DNA from: Edaphobacter flagellatus
Lineage (GTDB): Bacteria; Acidobacteriota; Terriglobia; Terriglobales; Acidobacteriaceae
Length of the DNA: 64,000 bases
Direction of reading: 5' to 3'
Assembly: GCF_025264665.1 (NCBI RefSeq)
Contig: NZ_CP073697.1
Coordinates: forward strand, 2,294,001-2,358,000
Part shown: one piece after another, positions 25,887-35,523 of the stretch
Layout: every line of letters begins with the position of its first letter
Position numbering within the stretch: the stretch's first letter is position 1
Program-made: the position numbers and the translations under genes
The notes under the pieces: generated by a model
Seen by the model: the letters and a program-made list of their open reading frames with translations, nothing else
The model's database searches: none
What the model was told of the DNA's origin: nothing

Positions 25887-28800
25887 CTAGAACGACAACC
25901 GCGCCCCAAACTGGAACTGCCGCGGATCGCTAGACGCCGTCCGCTGGCCCGCCGCCGTATAAAGCAGGTTCACATCCAGCGTGTTGTTCTTGTTGATCAG
26001 GTTGAAGACGTCCATCATCAGCTGCAGCGAAACCTCGTGGCTGAAGCTGATCCCCTTCGCGATCCGTAGATCGGTAAACGCAACATAAGGCTTCACCCCA
26101 ACATTGCGCCCCAGATTTCCGCCGTAAGCCGAGATCGGCGATCCCGCCGGCACATCGATATAGCATGGCAGATTGAAAGCTCCCGTCGGCGAATACTTCG
26201 ACAGCACCGGCGCCGTGCCGCAACTCGTCGTCCCGCTCGTTGGCGCAACCGCATTCGGCCTGTCCGTTAGCGGATCGAAGTCGAAGTTCGTATCGCTTCC
26301 CGTCAGAATATTGAACGGCCTGCCCGACGACACCTCAAGAATCGGCGCGACCGTCACGTTCGAAAACACCGCCGTCGCAAAGCCGCCCGCACCCACCTTG
26401 CGCGTGTTGTACACGCCCGAAAACACCAGCCGGTGCCGCTGGTCGAAGGTCGAGCTCGACCGCTCCGCATTCGGGTTGAAGTTGCTCTGCGGCGCATCCG
26501 AATTCGAAACCAGATCTGTCGAATCGTCGATCGCGTGCGACCACGTATAGCTCAGCAGAAACTCGAACCCGGCCGAGAAGCGCTTCTTCAAGTTCGCACT
26601 CAACCCGTTGTAGTTCGAAGTGCCGGTCGTCAGGTTCGGCGTCATATCACCGAACGGAACCGGAATGCCGACACCCAGCCCATCCGCCGCAGCAATCTGA
26701 CTCGCCAGCGCGACGCACTGTCCCGCACCCTGACTCACCAGGAACGGAGCCAGCGAAGCATTCAGGCCCGAGCGCCGGAAGAAGTTCAGCAGCGGCGGAG
26801 CCACATACGGCCCGCCCGGCCCAAGGCCGCACGGAATCGTCCCGCTCGCCGTCGCCACCGTCAGCGGATTCGAGGTCGGCCCCGCAACCGCCGTCACTGG
26901 AGTCCCCGGCAGCACCGACGCCGTGCCCGCCTTCACCGCCGCTACCGCCGCACGCCAGTTTGCCACCAGCAGCGCCGGATTCACCGGGTTCACATTGACC
27001 GGACGGTTCAGATGCCGTCCACCAGTCCAGTTGTATGCAAGATTCAATGTCATGTCGTGGCCGAGATCCTGCTCCAGGCCAAACGAGATCTGCTCCGCAT
27101 ACGGCGTCACGAAATGCACATCCGCCGGCAGCCCCGAAGGCAGAATCGCCAGCGGGAACCCGCTCGACAGGTAGTTCTGGTTCACGAAGATCGAATTCAC
27201 ATTGTTCGGATCAAACCGCTGCTGGTTCGGCAGATAATTCAACCCCGCCACCGGCAGGCAGTTCGCGTTCGTCAGCGAGCCCTGAAATGCATTCGTCGCA
27301 TTCAGGTTCAGCGGACTCACCGTGCTCGCCGCCGTGCACGGCGAACCTCCCGCAAGAATCACCAGCGGCACCGTCGCCGAGTTGTACACGCTCGACTGCG
27401 CCTGTAAATTGCCCGGCGCTCTGTCGTAGAACATGCCGTAGTTCGCACGCACCACCGTCTTGTTGTCGCCGCGCACATCGAGCGCAAGGCCAACACGTGG
27501 AGCGAAGTTCAGATATTGCAGCCGGATTCCTTCGCGAATGCTATACGCGCGCTCGGCCGCATAGGTATTCGCATTCAGCGCGCTCTGCGTCGGAAACGCC
27601 TCAATGTCGTAGCGCACTCCAGCGTTCACCGTCAGCCTGTGCGTCACGCGCCACGTATCTTCCAGAAACGCGCCCAGCACCTTCAGGTCGTACTTGTACT
27701 TCGTAATGCCGATGCCCTGCGCCAGTGACTGAGGAATGCCAAGCCCATACGCTTGAATCGGCGAGAAGCCCGGCAGCCCCGCCAGCTGTGGCGAGACATC
27801 CGTCGCATTCAACGCGCCAAACGTATAGTTGCCGCCGCCATACAGCTGCCCCTGCTTCAGATTGATCGGAATGTAGCGCAGGTCGGCCCCGACCTTGAAC
27901 GTGTGGCTCCAGCGCGTGTACGTGAAATTGTCCGCAAGCTGCGTCTGGTTCTCAATGCGATCCACCACCGAGAACGGCGTCTTGCCAAAGTAGGCAAAGC
28001 CGGGAATGTTGACCGCAACACCCGAACCTCCCGCCGTCGTCGCCGGAGCAAACAGCACGGGATGACGCGCGTACTGAAACCGCAGCTCATTCACCTTGTT
28101 CGAACCCATCAGGTACGTGTGCTGGCCGAGAATCGCGAAATCGTGCAACCGCTGCGACGCCGTACGCGAGAATGAGTTCTCGCCCAGATTCTGATTCGCG
28201 GCGTTCTCCTGAATGCCTGTCACAAAACTCGGGCTCGCGCTGGCGCGCAGAAACACCTGCTGCCTGTCCGTCAGCTTGTGATCGAGCCGCAGCGAATACA
28301 CCTCCGTCTTCTCCGTGATCGGGAAATTACCCACCAGCGAATTCAACGGCACATACGAACCCGGCGTCGCCTGTCCCGACGTAATAAACCGGCTGGTGCC
28401 GATCGTCGGCTGCAAAAACGCGGGATTCTTTCCCGTCAGAGCCAGCGACGAGCTAGAGCCAACCAGCGCCACATACTGCTGTATTCCCGGCGTAGCGGCA
28501 GGGACCGCGCTCAGAAACGCTGCCTGCGCCGCCGTTCCCTGAATCGTCAGCGCTCCGGGAGGCGCGCCGTAAAACTTGCTGACATCGATGTTCGTCAGCC
28601 CGAAGTTGCCGCTGCCGATCGTCGAAAAACCCGACTCCTGCCGCCGCGTGATCTCGGTTGAAAAGAAGTAGTACGTCTTGTCCTTCACAATCGGCCCGCC
28701 AATCGTGAACCCTGCCTGCACGCGCGTATACGCAGGTTGATCGACCGTCGAAAATGGGTTCGTTGCCTGAATGTAGCGATTGCGCAGGAAGCCGTACGCG

Positions 28801-29570
28801 CTGGCATGCATATCGTTTGTGCCCGATTTGGTTACGATATTCACCACGCCGCCCGCAGCACGCCCATATTGCGCAGAAAAGCCATTGGTGATGATCTGGA
28901 ACTCCTGCACCGCGTCCTGCGAGACCGTCGTCCTCGAGCCGCCCGAGATGTAATCGCCCGCATCCGCGCCATCGACGTTGATCGAGTTCGAACGCGCGCG
29001 CACGCCGCCGAAGTTCAGCCCGCTCGTCGGGATCGCACCCACCGCCGGAGCTGCATCACGCGCGATCTGCGAGTTGGTCAGCGTGAAGTTGATGTAATTG
29101 CGCCCGTTGATCGGCAGGTTCGTAATCCTCTGCTGATCGACCGTCGTCGCCTGCGAGCTGCGCTGCGTCTCAATCAGCTCCGCGCCAGAAGTCACATTGA
29201 CGGTCTCGCTGCCACTGATCGAAAGCGTCAAAGCCAGCTGCGCCTGCTCACCCACCGTCAGCACCACATTGCTCGACGTCAGCTTGGCAAAGCCCGTCGC
29301 CGTTACCGTCACGACATACGTGCCTGGCGGCAGCAGCAGGAACTGATAGTTGCCCTCCCCATCACTCGTCGCACTGCGGCTGAAGCCCTTCGAGGCATCC
29401 GCAATGGTGACACTGGCGCCGGGAACCACTGCGCCGGACGGATCATGCACTGTTCCGCTCAGTTGCGCGGTCGAGATAGTCTGCGACCACCCCTGCACCG
29501 CAAGCAGGAGCATGAAAACAACAGCGGCCAGGCACTTCGGGGAGAAGAGCCGCGAAAACGACATCGACAT
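25887..29570 (-). CDS. Oar-like TonB-dependent receptor, 1227 aa
   Basis: A large outer-membrane receptor. The signal peptide is within residues 1-30 (LLLAVQGWS-Q). A carboxypeptidase-regulatory domain follows (about 32-120: GTVHDPSGAVVPGASVTIAD), then a TonB plug (about 130-260: RITNLPINGRNYINFTL, VQEFQIITNGFSAQYGRAAG, VVNIVTKSGTNDMHA) and a long beta-barrel ending in aromatic GARLSF. These are standard features of the Oar family, abundant in Acidobacteriota and thought to take up plant-polymer fragments. It is monocistronic. Start at 29570 or two codons later (second ATG), with little difference to the product. Confidence 0.93.
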   Translation of the reverse strand: MSMSFSRLFSPKCLAAVVFMLLLAVQGWSQTISTAQLSGTVHDPSGAVVPGASVTIADASKGFSRSATSDGEGNYQFLLLPPGTYVVTVTATGFAKLTSSNVVLTVGEQAQLALTLSISGSETVNVTSGAELIETQRSSQATTVDQQRITNLPINGRNYINFTLTNSQIARDAAPAVGAIPTSGLNFGGVRARSNSINVDGADAGDYISGGSRTTVSQDAVQEFQIITNGFSAQYGRAAGGVVNIVTKSGTNDMHASAYGFLRNRYIQATNPFSTVDQPAYTRVQAGFTIGGPIVKDKTYYFFSTEITRRQESGFSTIGSGNFGLTNIDVSKFYGAPPGALTIQGTAAQAAFLSAVPAATPGIQQYVALVGSSSSLALTGKNPAFLQPTIGTSRFITSGQATPGSYVPLNSLVGNFPITEKTEVYSLRLDHKLTDRQQVFLRASASPSFVTGIQENAANQNLGENSFSRTASQRLHDFAILGQHTYLMGSNKVNELRFQYARHPVLFAPATTAGGSGVAVNIPGFAYFGKTPFSVVDRIENQTQLADNFTYTRWSHTFKVGADLRYIPINLKQGQLYGGGNYTFGALNATDVSPQLAGLPGFSPIQAYGLGIPQSLAQGIGITKYKYDLKVLGAFLEDTWRVTHRLTVNAGVRYDIEAFPTQSALNANTYAAERAYSIREGIRLQYLNFAPRVGLALDVRGDNKTVVRANYGMFYDRAPGNLQAQSSVYNSATVPLVILAGGSPCTAASTVSPLNLNATNAFQGSLTNANCLPVAGLNYLPNQQRFDPNNVNSIFVNQNYLSSGFPLAILPSGLPADVHFVTPYAEQISFGLEQDLGHDMTLNLAYNWTGGRHLNRPVNVNPVNPALLVANWRAAVAAVKAGTASVLPGTPVTAVAGPTSNPLTVATASGTIPCGLGPGGPYVAPPLLNFFRRSGLNASLAPFLVSQGAGQCVALASQIAAADGLGVGIPVPFGDMTPNLTTGTSNYNGLSANLKKRFSAGFEFLLSYTWSHAIDDSTDLVSNSDAPQSNFNPNAERSSSTFDQRHRLVFSGVYNTRKVGAGGFATAVFSNVTVAPILEVSSGRPFNILTGSDTNFDFDPLTDRPNAVAPTSGTTSCGTAPVLSKYSPTGAFNLPCYIDVPAGSPISAYGGNLGRNVGVKPYVAFTDLRIAKGISFSHEVSLQLMMDVFNLINKNNTLDVNLLYTAAGQRTASSDPRQFQFGARLSF

Positions 29571-29778
29571 AGGACTGACCTCAAAAGCCGCGCCAGAAGC
29601 CTACCGGAATAGACAACCGCGCGAGAGCGAAACTTTGTGACGCGATGTTCTACCTGAATGACTATTCATTTTGCAAGAGGGTAGCCCCAGCGGAGTACAC
29701 CCGACAGGCCGCGAAGCCGCCGGCGCGTCTCGACATTCCGTAGCCATTACAGGCTTTATAAGGTTGAAAATAGTTGCG

Positions 29779-30630
29779 TTATCGGGGCTCGCGGTAGGCC
29801 CTCGGCGTGTTGCTCTGCTCGATCTTTTCCTCGGCTGCGATCTGCCTTTTCCCATAAGGGCACAGCTTCAACAGAGGACACTGGCGGCACTTTGGGTCGG
29901 TGAACGTGCAGATCGTCTGGCCGAGCTTCTTGATCAGCTGATGATGCTCGTCGAGCATCTCCGCCGTCCACGTCTCCGGCACCAGACGCATCAGGCGTTC
30001 CTCGGTCGTCGCCGCATCGGCCCGTGGTGTCAGCCCCAGCCGCTGCGTGACGCGTAGATGATGCGAGTCGATGCACATCGCCCTGCGCCGCAGCGTCGAG
30101 AAGTTGACGACAGCACCGCTCGTCTTCGGACCAACGCCCGGGAACTGCTCAAGCCATGCACGGATCTTGTCGGTGCGGTAGCGCGCCAGAAAGTCGAGCG
30201 TCAGCGAACCGTAACGAGCCGTGATGCCTTCGAGCGCCGCCTTCAGCTGCACGGCCTTTTGCTCGGGAAAGCTTACGTCGCGGATCGCATCTTCGATCTC
30301 GGTCAGCGAGGCATCGCGCAGGTTTTCCCACGTGCCGAAGCGTGCCCGCAGATGACGCACCACAGCATAGGTTGTCTCGGTTTTGGTGCGCGAAGAGAGC
30401 AGTGAGTAGATGAACTGCGAGAGTGGGTCCCAGGGCTCGCGCGGCTCGGGCTGGCCGAAGTAGCCGAGCAGCAGCCGATGAATATGCGGCAGACGATCTG
30501 CCTCCTCAGGAGTAAGACGGCGATGCGACGACGGATCGTCGTCCACTGCCTGCCCCGGAAATAACTCGCGCATCACATCTTCAATTTTAATGATTTTTCC
30601 CAATCGCAACGGATCGGGTGCCCCATGCAT
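29779..30630 (-). CDS. Endonuclease III-like DNA glycosylase
   Basis: A 283-residue HhH-GPD glycosylase/AP lyase of base-excision repair. The helix-hairpin-helix is LEQFPGVGPKTSGAVV, with the catalytic lysine in GVGPKTSG. The catalytic aspartate lies in CIDSHHLRV. The C-terminal iron-sulphur loop is canonical, C-x6-C-x2-C-x5-C (ICTFTDPKCRQCPLLKLCPY). An N-terminal extension of about 55 residues precedes the domain, which is longer than in E. coli Nth (211 residues), and a polar tail follows the cluster. Substrates are probably oxidised pyrimidines, but a housekeeping Nth might be elsewhere. Confidence 0.87.
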   Translation of the reverse strand: MHGAPDPLRLGKIIKIEDVMRELFPGQAVDDDPSSHRRLTPEEADRLPHIHRLLLGYFGQPEPREPWDPLSQFIYSLLSSRTKTETTYAVVRHLRARFGTWENLRDASLTEIEDAIRDVSFPEQKAVQLKAALEGITARYGSLTLDFLARYRTDKIRAWLEQFPGVGPKTSGAVVNFSTLRRRAMCIDSHHLRVTQRLGLTPRADAATTEERLMRLVPETWTAEMLDEHHQLIKKLGQTICTFTDPKCRQCPLLKLCPYGKRQIAAEEKIEQSNTPRAYREPR

Positions 30631-30673
30631 GCGGCTTCATCGCCTGAGTGGGAATTACACAGCTGGCCCAATA

Positions 30674-31648
30674 TCAGTTCCGCGTAACGCCAATCTGCGT
30701 CCCATCCACCGTCTGCAGTCCCCAGGCCATGCGCGGCGTATTGTGCGCAAGCCCAACACGACCTTGTCGATCAAGCAGAATGATCCCACCATGCCCGCCA
30801 AGCCGAGCATAGAGATAGGCGATTGCAGCCTGCGCCGCCTCCTCAGGAGAGACGCCCGCGGCAACGCGATCGACCGCCCATTTGCCTAACACCAGCTTCA
30901 TGATCGGCTCGCCCCAGCCCGTCAAAGATACGGCCGCGGAATGATCGTCCGCATAGCAGCCGCAACCGATCAGTGACGAATCGCCGACGCGCCCCGGAGC
31001 CTTCGACAACGTACCTCCTGTGCTCGTGCCCGCGGCAATATGTCCGTAACTGTCGAGCGCAACCGCACCCACGGTATCGTGCGAAGCCAGGGGATCCGGA
31101 GAATTCAGAAAACCTGGCGCCGGATTCTCCTTATCCAGCCCCACCGGCCCGGAGAATGTCGTATCCACCGCGCCTTCAAGCTCGGCCTTCTGAAAGGCCA
31201 TCAGCCGCTCACGCTCTCGCGGTACGATCAGCTCCGCATTGTCGATCAACGACATCCCGTGCTGCGTCGCAAACCGCTCCGCGCCGGTGCCGACAAAGTA
31301 GACATGCGGGCTCTTGTCGAGCACCAGCCGCGCCGCGCGAATCGGATTCTTCAACCGCTCGACGCAGGCAACACCGCCTGTACGCAGGTTCTCGCCATTC
31401 ATTAGCAACGCATCAAGCTGCACGCGCCCATCGCGCGTCAGAAACGACCCGCGACCCGCATCGAAAGTCTCATCATCTTCCATCACAGTAACCGCAGCTT
31501 CAACCGCGTCGACGGCGCTCGCGCCGCGTTCGAGCAACGCATAACCGGCGGCAAGAGCATTCGCGATCCCGGTCTCATGAGCCGCAATCGCATCGTCCGG
31601 CATCGCCCATGCGCCGCCGTGAATCAACAAAATCGGAGAGGTGTTCAT
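30674..31648 (-). CDS. Isoaspartyl peptidase/L-asparaginase (plant type, Ntn hydrolase)
   Basis: A 324-residue precursor of the Thr-nucleophile asparaginase family, which cleaves isoaspartyl dipeptides and L-asparagine. It starts MNTSPILLIHGGAWAM, the family N-terminus; ATG 31648 is chosen for this although the frame extends upstream. The autocleavage site precedes the Thr in ASHDTVGAVALD, at about residue 192. Also typical are AGRGSFLTRDG, ASTGGTLSKAPGRVGDSS-type substrate loop (TSTGGTLSKAPGRVGDSS) and GCGCYAD. It is cytosolic, without signal peptide. It is followed after 44 bases by the glycosylase gene in the same direction. Confidence 0.92.
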   Translation of the reverse strand: MNTSPILLIHGGAWAMPDDAIAAHETGIANALAAGYALLERGASAVDAVEAAVTVMEDDETFDAGRGSFLTRDGRVQLDALLMNGENLRTGGVACVERLKNPIRAARLVLDKSPHVYFVGTGAERFATQHGMSLIDNAELIVPRERERLMAFQKAELEGAVDTTFSGPVGLDKENPAPGFLNSPDPLASHDTVGAVALDSYGHIAAGTSTGGTLSKAPGRVGDSSLIGCGCYADDHSAAVSLTGWGEPIMKLVLGKWAVDRVAAGVSPEEAAQAAIAYLYARLGGHGGIILLDRQGRVGLAHNTPRMAWGLQTVDGTQIGVTRN

Positions 31649-31732
31649 GCATGCTCGATTGTATGCAAAGTGAGCGTACAGATGCTGTATATCGAAAAAC
31701 GTGCCATTGCCCTTCACTATGCAGAAAAAAGA

Positions 31733-31752
31733 GGAGCAGCTTTCGCTGCTCC
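31733..31752 (-). terminator. Intrinsic terminator of the TonB receptor gene
   Basis: Eight-base-pair stem GGAGCAGC/GCTGCTCC with a four-base loop. On the minus strand it is followed by CTTTTTTC. It lies 30 bases after the stop codon of the receptor gene ending at 31782. Confidence 0.8.
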
Positions 31753-31781
31753 CCGGAGGAGACTTTATATCGTCGATGCCA

Positions 31782-34313
31782 TTACTCGTGATGCGGTGAC
31801 AGGCCAATCACGAACGAGACCGTCACACTGCGTCCAGCCAGCAGACCCAGCTGATCGCCGGAGTTTGGCGTGTATGGCAAGGTCGTAGACACAGGCGTGA
31901 GACTGGTGATCTGCCGTGTGTCAAAGAGGTTGTTGACGCTGAACCGCAGCTTGCTCTGGTCGAAGAACGAGCCCTTGCGCACGGTGAAATTGACGAACAG
32001 GTTCGTCATATTGAAGGCATCGATCGGCACATACTGGTTGATGACAGAGGTCTTCTTACCGCCGTCGTTCCACATCGAGCCGATGCGCTTGTTGAAGATG
32101 CCCAGGTCCAGGTACTTCTGCTGATACGTCAGTCCCAGGCTCTCTGTGTCCCCGGGAGTGCTCGCTACCCATTTATCGTAGTTCGGGTTGGCTACGCCGT
32201 TGATCGTCTGCGAAACATACTTCGATGATCCGACAGTACCGTTGGCATACAGACTTAGACCTTTATAGAGATATACATTAGCTTCACCCTCGAAGCCCTT
32301 CGCCGCGCTGTTTCCACCCTGCAAGTACGAGGTCGCGCTCGGGTTGTTTGGGTCGGCCGAAGACGTATAGACGTTCTCGAAGTTGATGTAGAAATAGTCC
32401 GCATTCAACGTCGCGCGGCTCAGCTTCAGGACTGTGCCACCCTGATAGCTATTGGCACCGGTCGGCTTCGGCAGCTTCGTCACGACAGAACCCGTCACAT
32501 CAAAGACCGAGCTTGGAGGAATGACCGAACCGGTCGAGTACTGTCCGTACACGCTCCAGTTTGGTTTGATGCGATAGTTCGCATCCACGCTGGGCAGGTA
32601 GCTGTTATAGCTTCCGGAGTTAGTCACAAACGCTGCGCCGTTCAGACTACCCACTGTGTTGCCATTATCTGCATACTGCTTCAGGCTCTGGTTGTAGTGC
32701 GCCCACTTGAAGCCGGCGGTCACGTTCAGCCTGTTCGTCGCGTGCCACTCGTACTCGGCAAACGGCTGATAGCTGTTGGTCCAGAACTTCTCGTGGAAGT
32801 TGGGCAGCACGTCATCCGTATGCGTGATGGGGTCAGACGGGATCTGGAAACGATCCGTCGCCGCCCACTCGTACCACATACCGGCGCGGAAGATGCCGTA
32901 CTTCGACACCTGGCTCAGCGAGGTAATTTCGCCATATTTGCGATAGCTGTTCAGCTTATCGACCGCGCAGGTACGGATGCCCTTGACCGGAGCGCAGTTC
33001 GTTGGGTTGATCGGGATGGGATTCTTGTTCTTGTCTGTGGGCTGCGTCGCGTAGTACTGCGCGTTGTAGTAGCTATAGGTGTAAGGCTTGGTGTCGAGCG
33101 CCCATCCTTTGCCCAGCTGCTGCTTGTAGCCGACATACTCAAAGTCCGTCGGCACCCAGTAGGTGTTGTATGCCTGATAGTTCTGCTGCGTGGGATCGGT
33201 ATTCTGCAGCAGGTAGTTGTAGCCAAATTGCGCGATCTGCGCGCGTGTCGGCCCCTTGATGTTTGGCGTATTCGCATTCAGCCGAATCACACCCGCAAAC
33301 CCGGTCAACACCTTCGTGTCCGAAAACTTGTACTGGTATTTCAGCGAACCAGCATTGCGCGTCTGGCGGTTCAATGTCTGGAAGCCATCCGAGGTCATGT
33401 GGTGCACATCGACCAGCAGGTTGTTGCTCTTCTTCTTGCCGCCGAAATTACCCGAATCGAACTGTCCGTCGCCAAGGATCGTATTGAACGAACCGTAGCT
33501 CATACCCAGACGCAGGTTGCGCGCCGGAGTCATCTCCTTCGAGAGCAAATTGATCGAACCACCAAATGGCGTTGGTCCAAGCGTTGAAGCCGTGCCGGGG
33601 CTGCGGTCGAAGTCCACACTGCCCAGCCACTGCGAGGGGAAGAACGCCCACGAGTGATGCGATGGCGTGTTCGTGTCGTTCCATGGAATGCCGTCGAAGG
33701 TGATGTCATACAGACCGTCGGAGAAGCCGCGGAAGTACATCTTCGCATCGCCCAGACCAACACCGTTCGAGTTGATGCTGAATAGCCCGGGCGTCATCTG
33801 CATCACCTCGGTGTAGTCTGAAAACGGCGACGAGAAATTCTGGATGAACGCCGAGTTCACCTCAGTACGCGCGCTGCGTGCTTCCAGCAGGCCGTCCATC
33901 GGAGCATACTGCGCCGCGATCGAATTCGAGCTTGAAGCCTCGACCGTAATCTGGTCCGTCACCGATCCAATGTTCAACACCATCGTCAGCTCTGCAGGAT
34001 GATCCGCTGACACGACAACACCCTTCTTCGTCGTCAAAGCAAAGTTCGGCGCGGAAGCCTCAATGGTGTAAGTACCCGCGGGCAGGGACGGCGAAGCGAA
34101 GTGGCCTACGTTATCGCCGGACACCTTCGTAACTGCATTCGTGCTCTCGTTCTTGATCACAACGATTGAGTGCGGAATGGCCGTGCCCACCGTATCGGCA
34201 ACGGTACCCGACACGCTGGCGGCCTGCTGGGCCAGCACTGCGGCGGTAGAAAGCACTGCGAGCGCAGCAACGCTCAACGGTGCAGCAAACTTCCTGAAAA
34301 TTCCTCTCATCAA
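31782..34313 (-). CDS. TonB-dependent receptor with carboxypeptidase-regulatory domain
   Basis: An 843-residue outer-membrane receptor. Signal peptide 1-28 (STAAVLA-QQ). A regulatory Ig-like domain follows (about 31-115: VSGTVADTVGTAIPHSIVVI), then a well-formed plug (about 125-265: MYFRGFSDGLYDITFDGIPW, STLGPTPFGGSINLLSKEM) and a 22-strand-type barrel ending in SFVIGLSPHHE. Compared with Oar proteins it is shorter and closer to siderophore/oligosaccharide receptors. It lies 65 bases downstream of a class A acid phosphatase gene in the same direction, so they may form a unit for acquiring a phosphorylated compound. It is closed by a strong terminator. Confidence 0.88.
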   Translation of the reverse strand: MMRGIFRKFAAPLSVAALAVLSTAAVLAQQAASVSGTVADTVGTAIPHSIVVIKNESTNAVTKVSGDNVGHFASPSLPAGTYTIEASAPNFALTTKKGVVVSADHPAELTMVLNIGSVTDQITVEASSSNSIAAQYAPMDGLLEARSARTEVNSAFIQNFSSPFSDYTEVMQMTPGLFSINSNGVGLGDAKMYFRGFSDGLYDITFDGIPWNDTNTPSHHSWAFFPSQWLGSVDFDRSPGTASTLGPTPFGGSINLLSKEMTPARNLRLGMSYGSFNTILGDGQFDSGNFGGKKKSNNLLVDVHHMTSDGFQTLNRQTRNAGSLKYQYKFSDTKVLTGFAGVIRLNANTPNIKGPTRAQIAQFGYNYLLQNTDPTQQNYQAYNTYWVPTDFEYVGYKQQLGKGWALDTKPYTYSYYNAQYYATQPTDKNKNPIPINPTNCAPVKGIRTCAVDKLNSYRKYGEITSLSQVSKYGIFRAGMWYEWAATDRFQIPSDPITHTDDVLPNFHEKFWTNSYQPFAEYEWHATNRLNVTAGFKWAHYNQSLKQYADNGNTVGSLNGAAFVTNSGSYNSYLPSVDANYRIKPNWSVYGQYSTGSVIPPSSVFDVTGSVVTKLPKPTGANSYQGGTVLKLSRATLNADYFYINFENVYTSSADPNNPSATSYLQGGNSAAKGFEGEANVYLYKGLSLYANGTVGSSKYVSQTINGVANPNYDKWVASTPGDTESLGLTYQQKYLDLGIFNKRIGSMWNDGGKKTSVINQYVPIDAFNMTNLFVNFTVRKGSFFDQSKLRFSVNNLFDTRQITSLTPVSTTLPYTPNSGDQLGLLAGRSVTVSFVIGLSPHHE

Positions 34314-34378
34314 TTGCCTCCAAGCCTTTCCTTTGTTGCAATCTGCTTTTGCGGGGAGATAACCGTATCGTTCTTTGT

Positions 34379-35116
34379 CTACTCACTCAGGTGAAGCGCG
34401 CGCCGCGTCTCTACACGCGCCGCTGCCAGATCCCGTTGAAAACGTGCGTCGTCGAGCATGCTGGCAAACATGGCATAGGCCACGCGCCGGCTCGCCTCAA
34501 GATCGCTGGCGGTATGCACACCACATACCAGCCGGTTGTGCGCATAGTTGTCTGCGCGTTCCAGAATTGCCTCACCCTTCTCCGGCACCATCTGCACCAG
34601 CGTCAGCGCCAGCAGATAGCCGGAGAGCGTGTGTCCGCTCGGGTAAGCATTGTGTTGATCGGTTAGCTTACATACCGGATGAATCGTCGCATCCACCTGG
34701 TACGGGCGCGGGCGCTGAAAGTGCTTCTTTAGCAGATCGCTGGCCACGGGCTCATCGCCATGCACGTGCGCCGAGAGGGCCGCCGTCAGCGGCAATGTCT
34801 TCGCGTTGAATTCCGAACCGAGAACAGTCCTGTAAACGAAGATGTCCTCTTCTTCATCGTCCGCCTTCGCCTCGCGCACCTGCTCTGCTGTGCGCGCGTC
34901 CTGAATGCGATGCAGCTCTGCAAACTCCGACTTCGTGACGGCCGAGTCCACAGCAGGCGGCTCGGGAATCATCGTCAGCAGAGGCAGATGATCCATGTGC
35001 ACATATGTCGCTGTGCGCACCTTCGCAGGTTTCGCATCGACGGCAGTTTTGTCTTGCGCGCACGCCGTAACGCACACAACACAGAGGAGCGACAGGGCCC
35101 CCGCAGAATGTCTCAT
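34379..35116 (-). CDS. Class A acid phosphatase (PAP2 superfamily) lipoprotein
   Basis: A 245-residue non-specific acid phosphatase of the PhoN/PAP2 type. The catalytic signature is complete: KKHFQRPRP (about 135-143), PSGHT (about 163-167) and a third motif ending VCGVHTASDLEA. The N-terminus looks like a lipoprotein signal, with lipobox VTAC at C19 (VCVTACAQ). It would dephosphorylate organic phosphomonoesters in the periplasm and release phosphate. It is upstream of, and probably co-transcribed with, the TonB receptor at 31782. The acid/base arginine-rich second half is intact, so it should be active. Confidence 0.88.
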   Translation of the reverse strand: MRHSAGALSLLCVVCVTACAQDKTAVDAKPAKVRTATYVHMDHLPLLTMIPEPPAVDSAVTKSEFAELHRIQDARTAEQVREAKADDEEEDIFVYRTVLGSEFNAKTLPLTAALSAHVHGDEPVASDLLKKHFQRPRPYQVDATIHPVCKLTDQHNAYPSGHTLSGYLLALTLVQMVPEKGEAILERADNYAHNRLVCGVHTASDLEASRRVAYAMFASMLDDARFQRDLAAARVETRRALHLSE

Positions 35117-35268
35117 GATGTGACGAGCCTAATAAGGCTCTGTGAACAGACCTTTACCGAATCGTGAATGCAGGGTTTAATTGACTCAAAGCAAAGGAGT
35201 TTTTGCGGATTAATTTACGCTCATCTTAAGGTTGGCTTAAGCTGATCGTGCTTCAGGAGGATCTCCCC

Positions 35269-35508
35269 ATGCCCTCCAGCGTCATCGCCGCGATGAACTA
35301 CGATATCGAACGCAACGCGCTGACCATCGTCTATCGTGGCAAACGCGGTGTCTATCGTTACTACGACGTTACGCCCGAGGAATACGAAGAGTTCCGCAAC
35401 GCGCCATCCAAGGGAACTTATCTCAACGTCACCTTCAAAGCGCGGCAGCATCCCTACGAGCGGCTCGGGCCATCGCAGACACTCCATCTCGTCAATAAAT
35501 CTTCCTGA
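35269..35508 (+). CDS. KTSC domain protein, 79 aa
   Basis: A small protein that is essentially one KTSC domain. Its features are SSVIAAMNYD at the start, the strand pair LTIVYRGKRGVYRYYDV, the helix TPEEYEEFRNAPSKG and then TYLNVTFK. KTSC domains occur alone or attached to lysyl-tRNA synthetase-like and helicase proteins and are thought to bind nucleic acid; the precise role is unknown. AGGAGG eight bases before ATG 35269 settles the start. It converges on the acyltransferase gene with a 15-base gap. Confidence 0.85.
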   Translation: MPSSVIAAMNYDIERNALTIVYRGKRGVYRYYDVTPEEYEEFRNAPSKGTYLNVTFKARQHPYERLGPSQTLHLVNKSS

Positions 35509-35523
35509 CGCGATGGCACGGTA

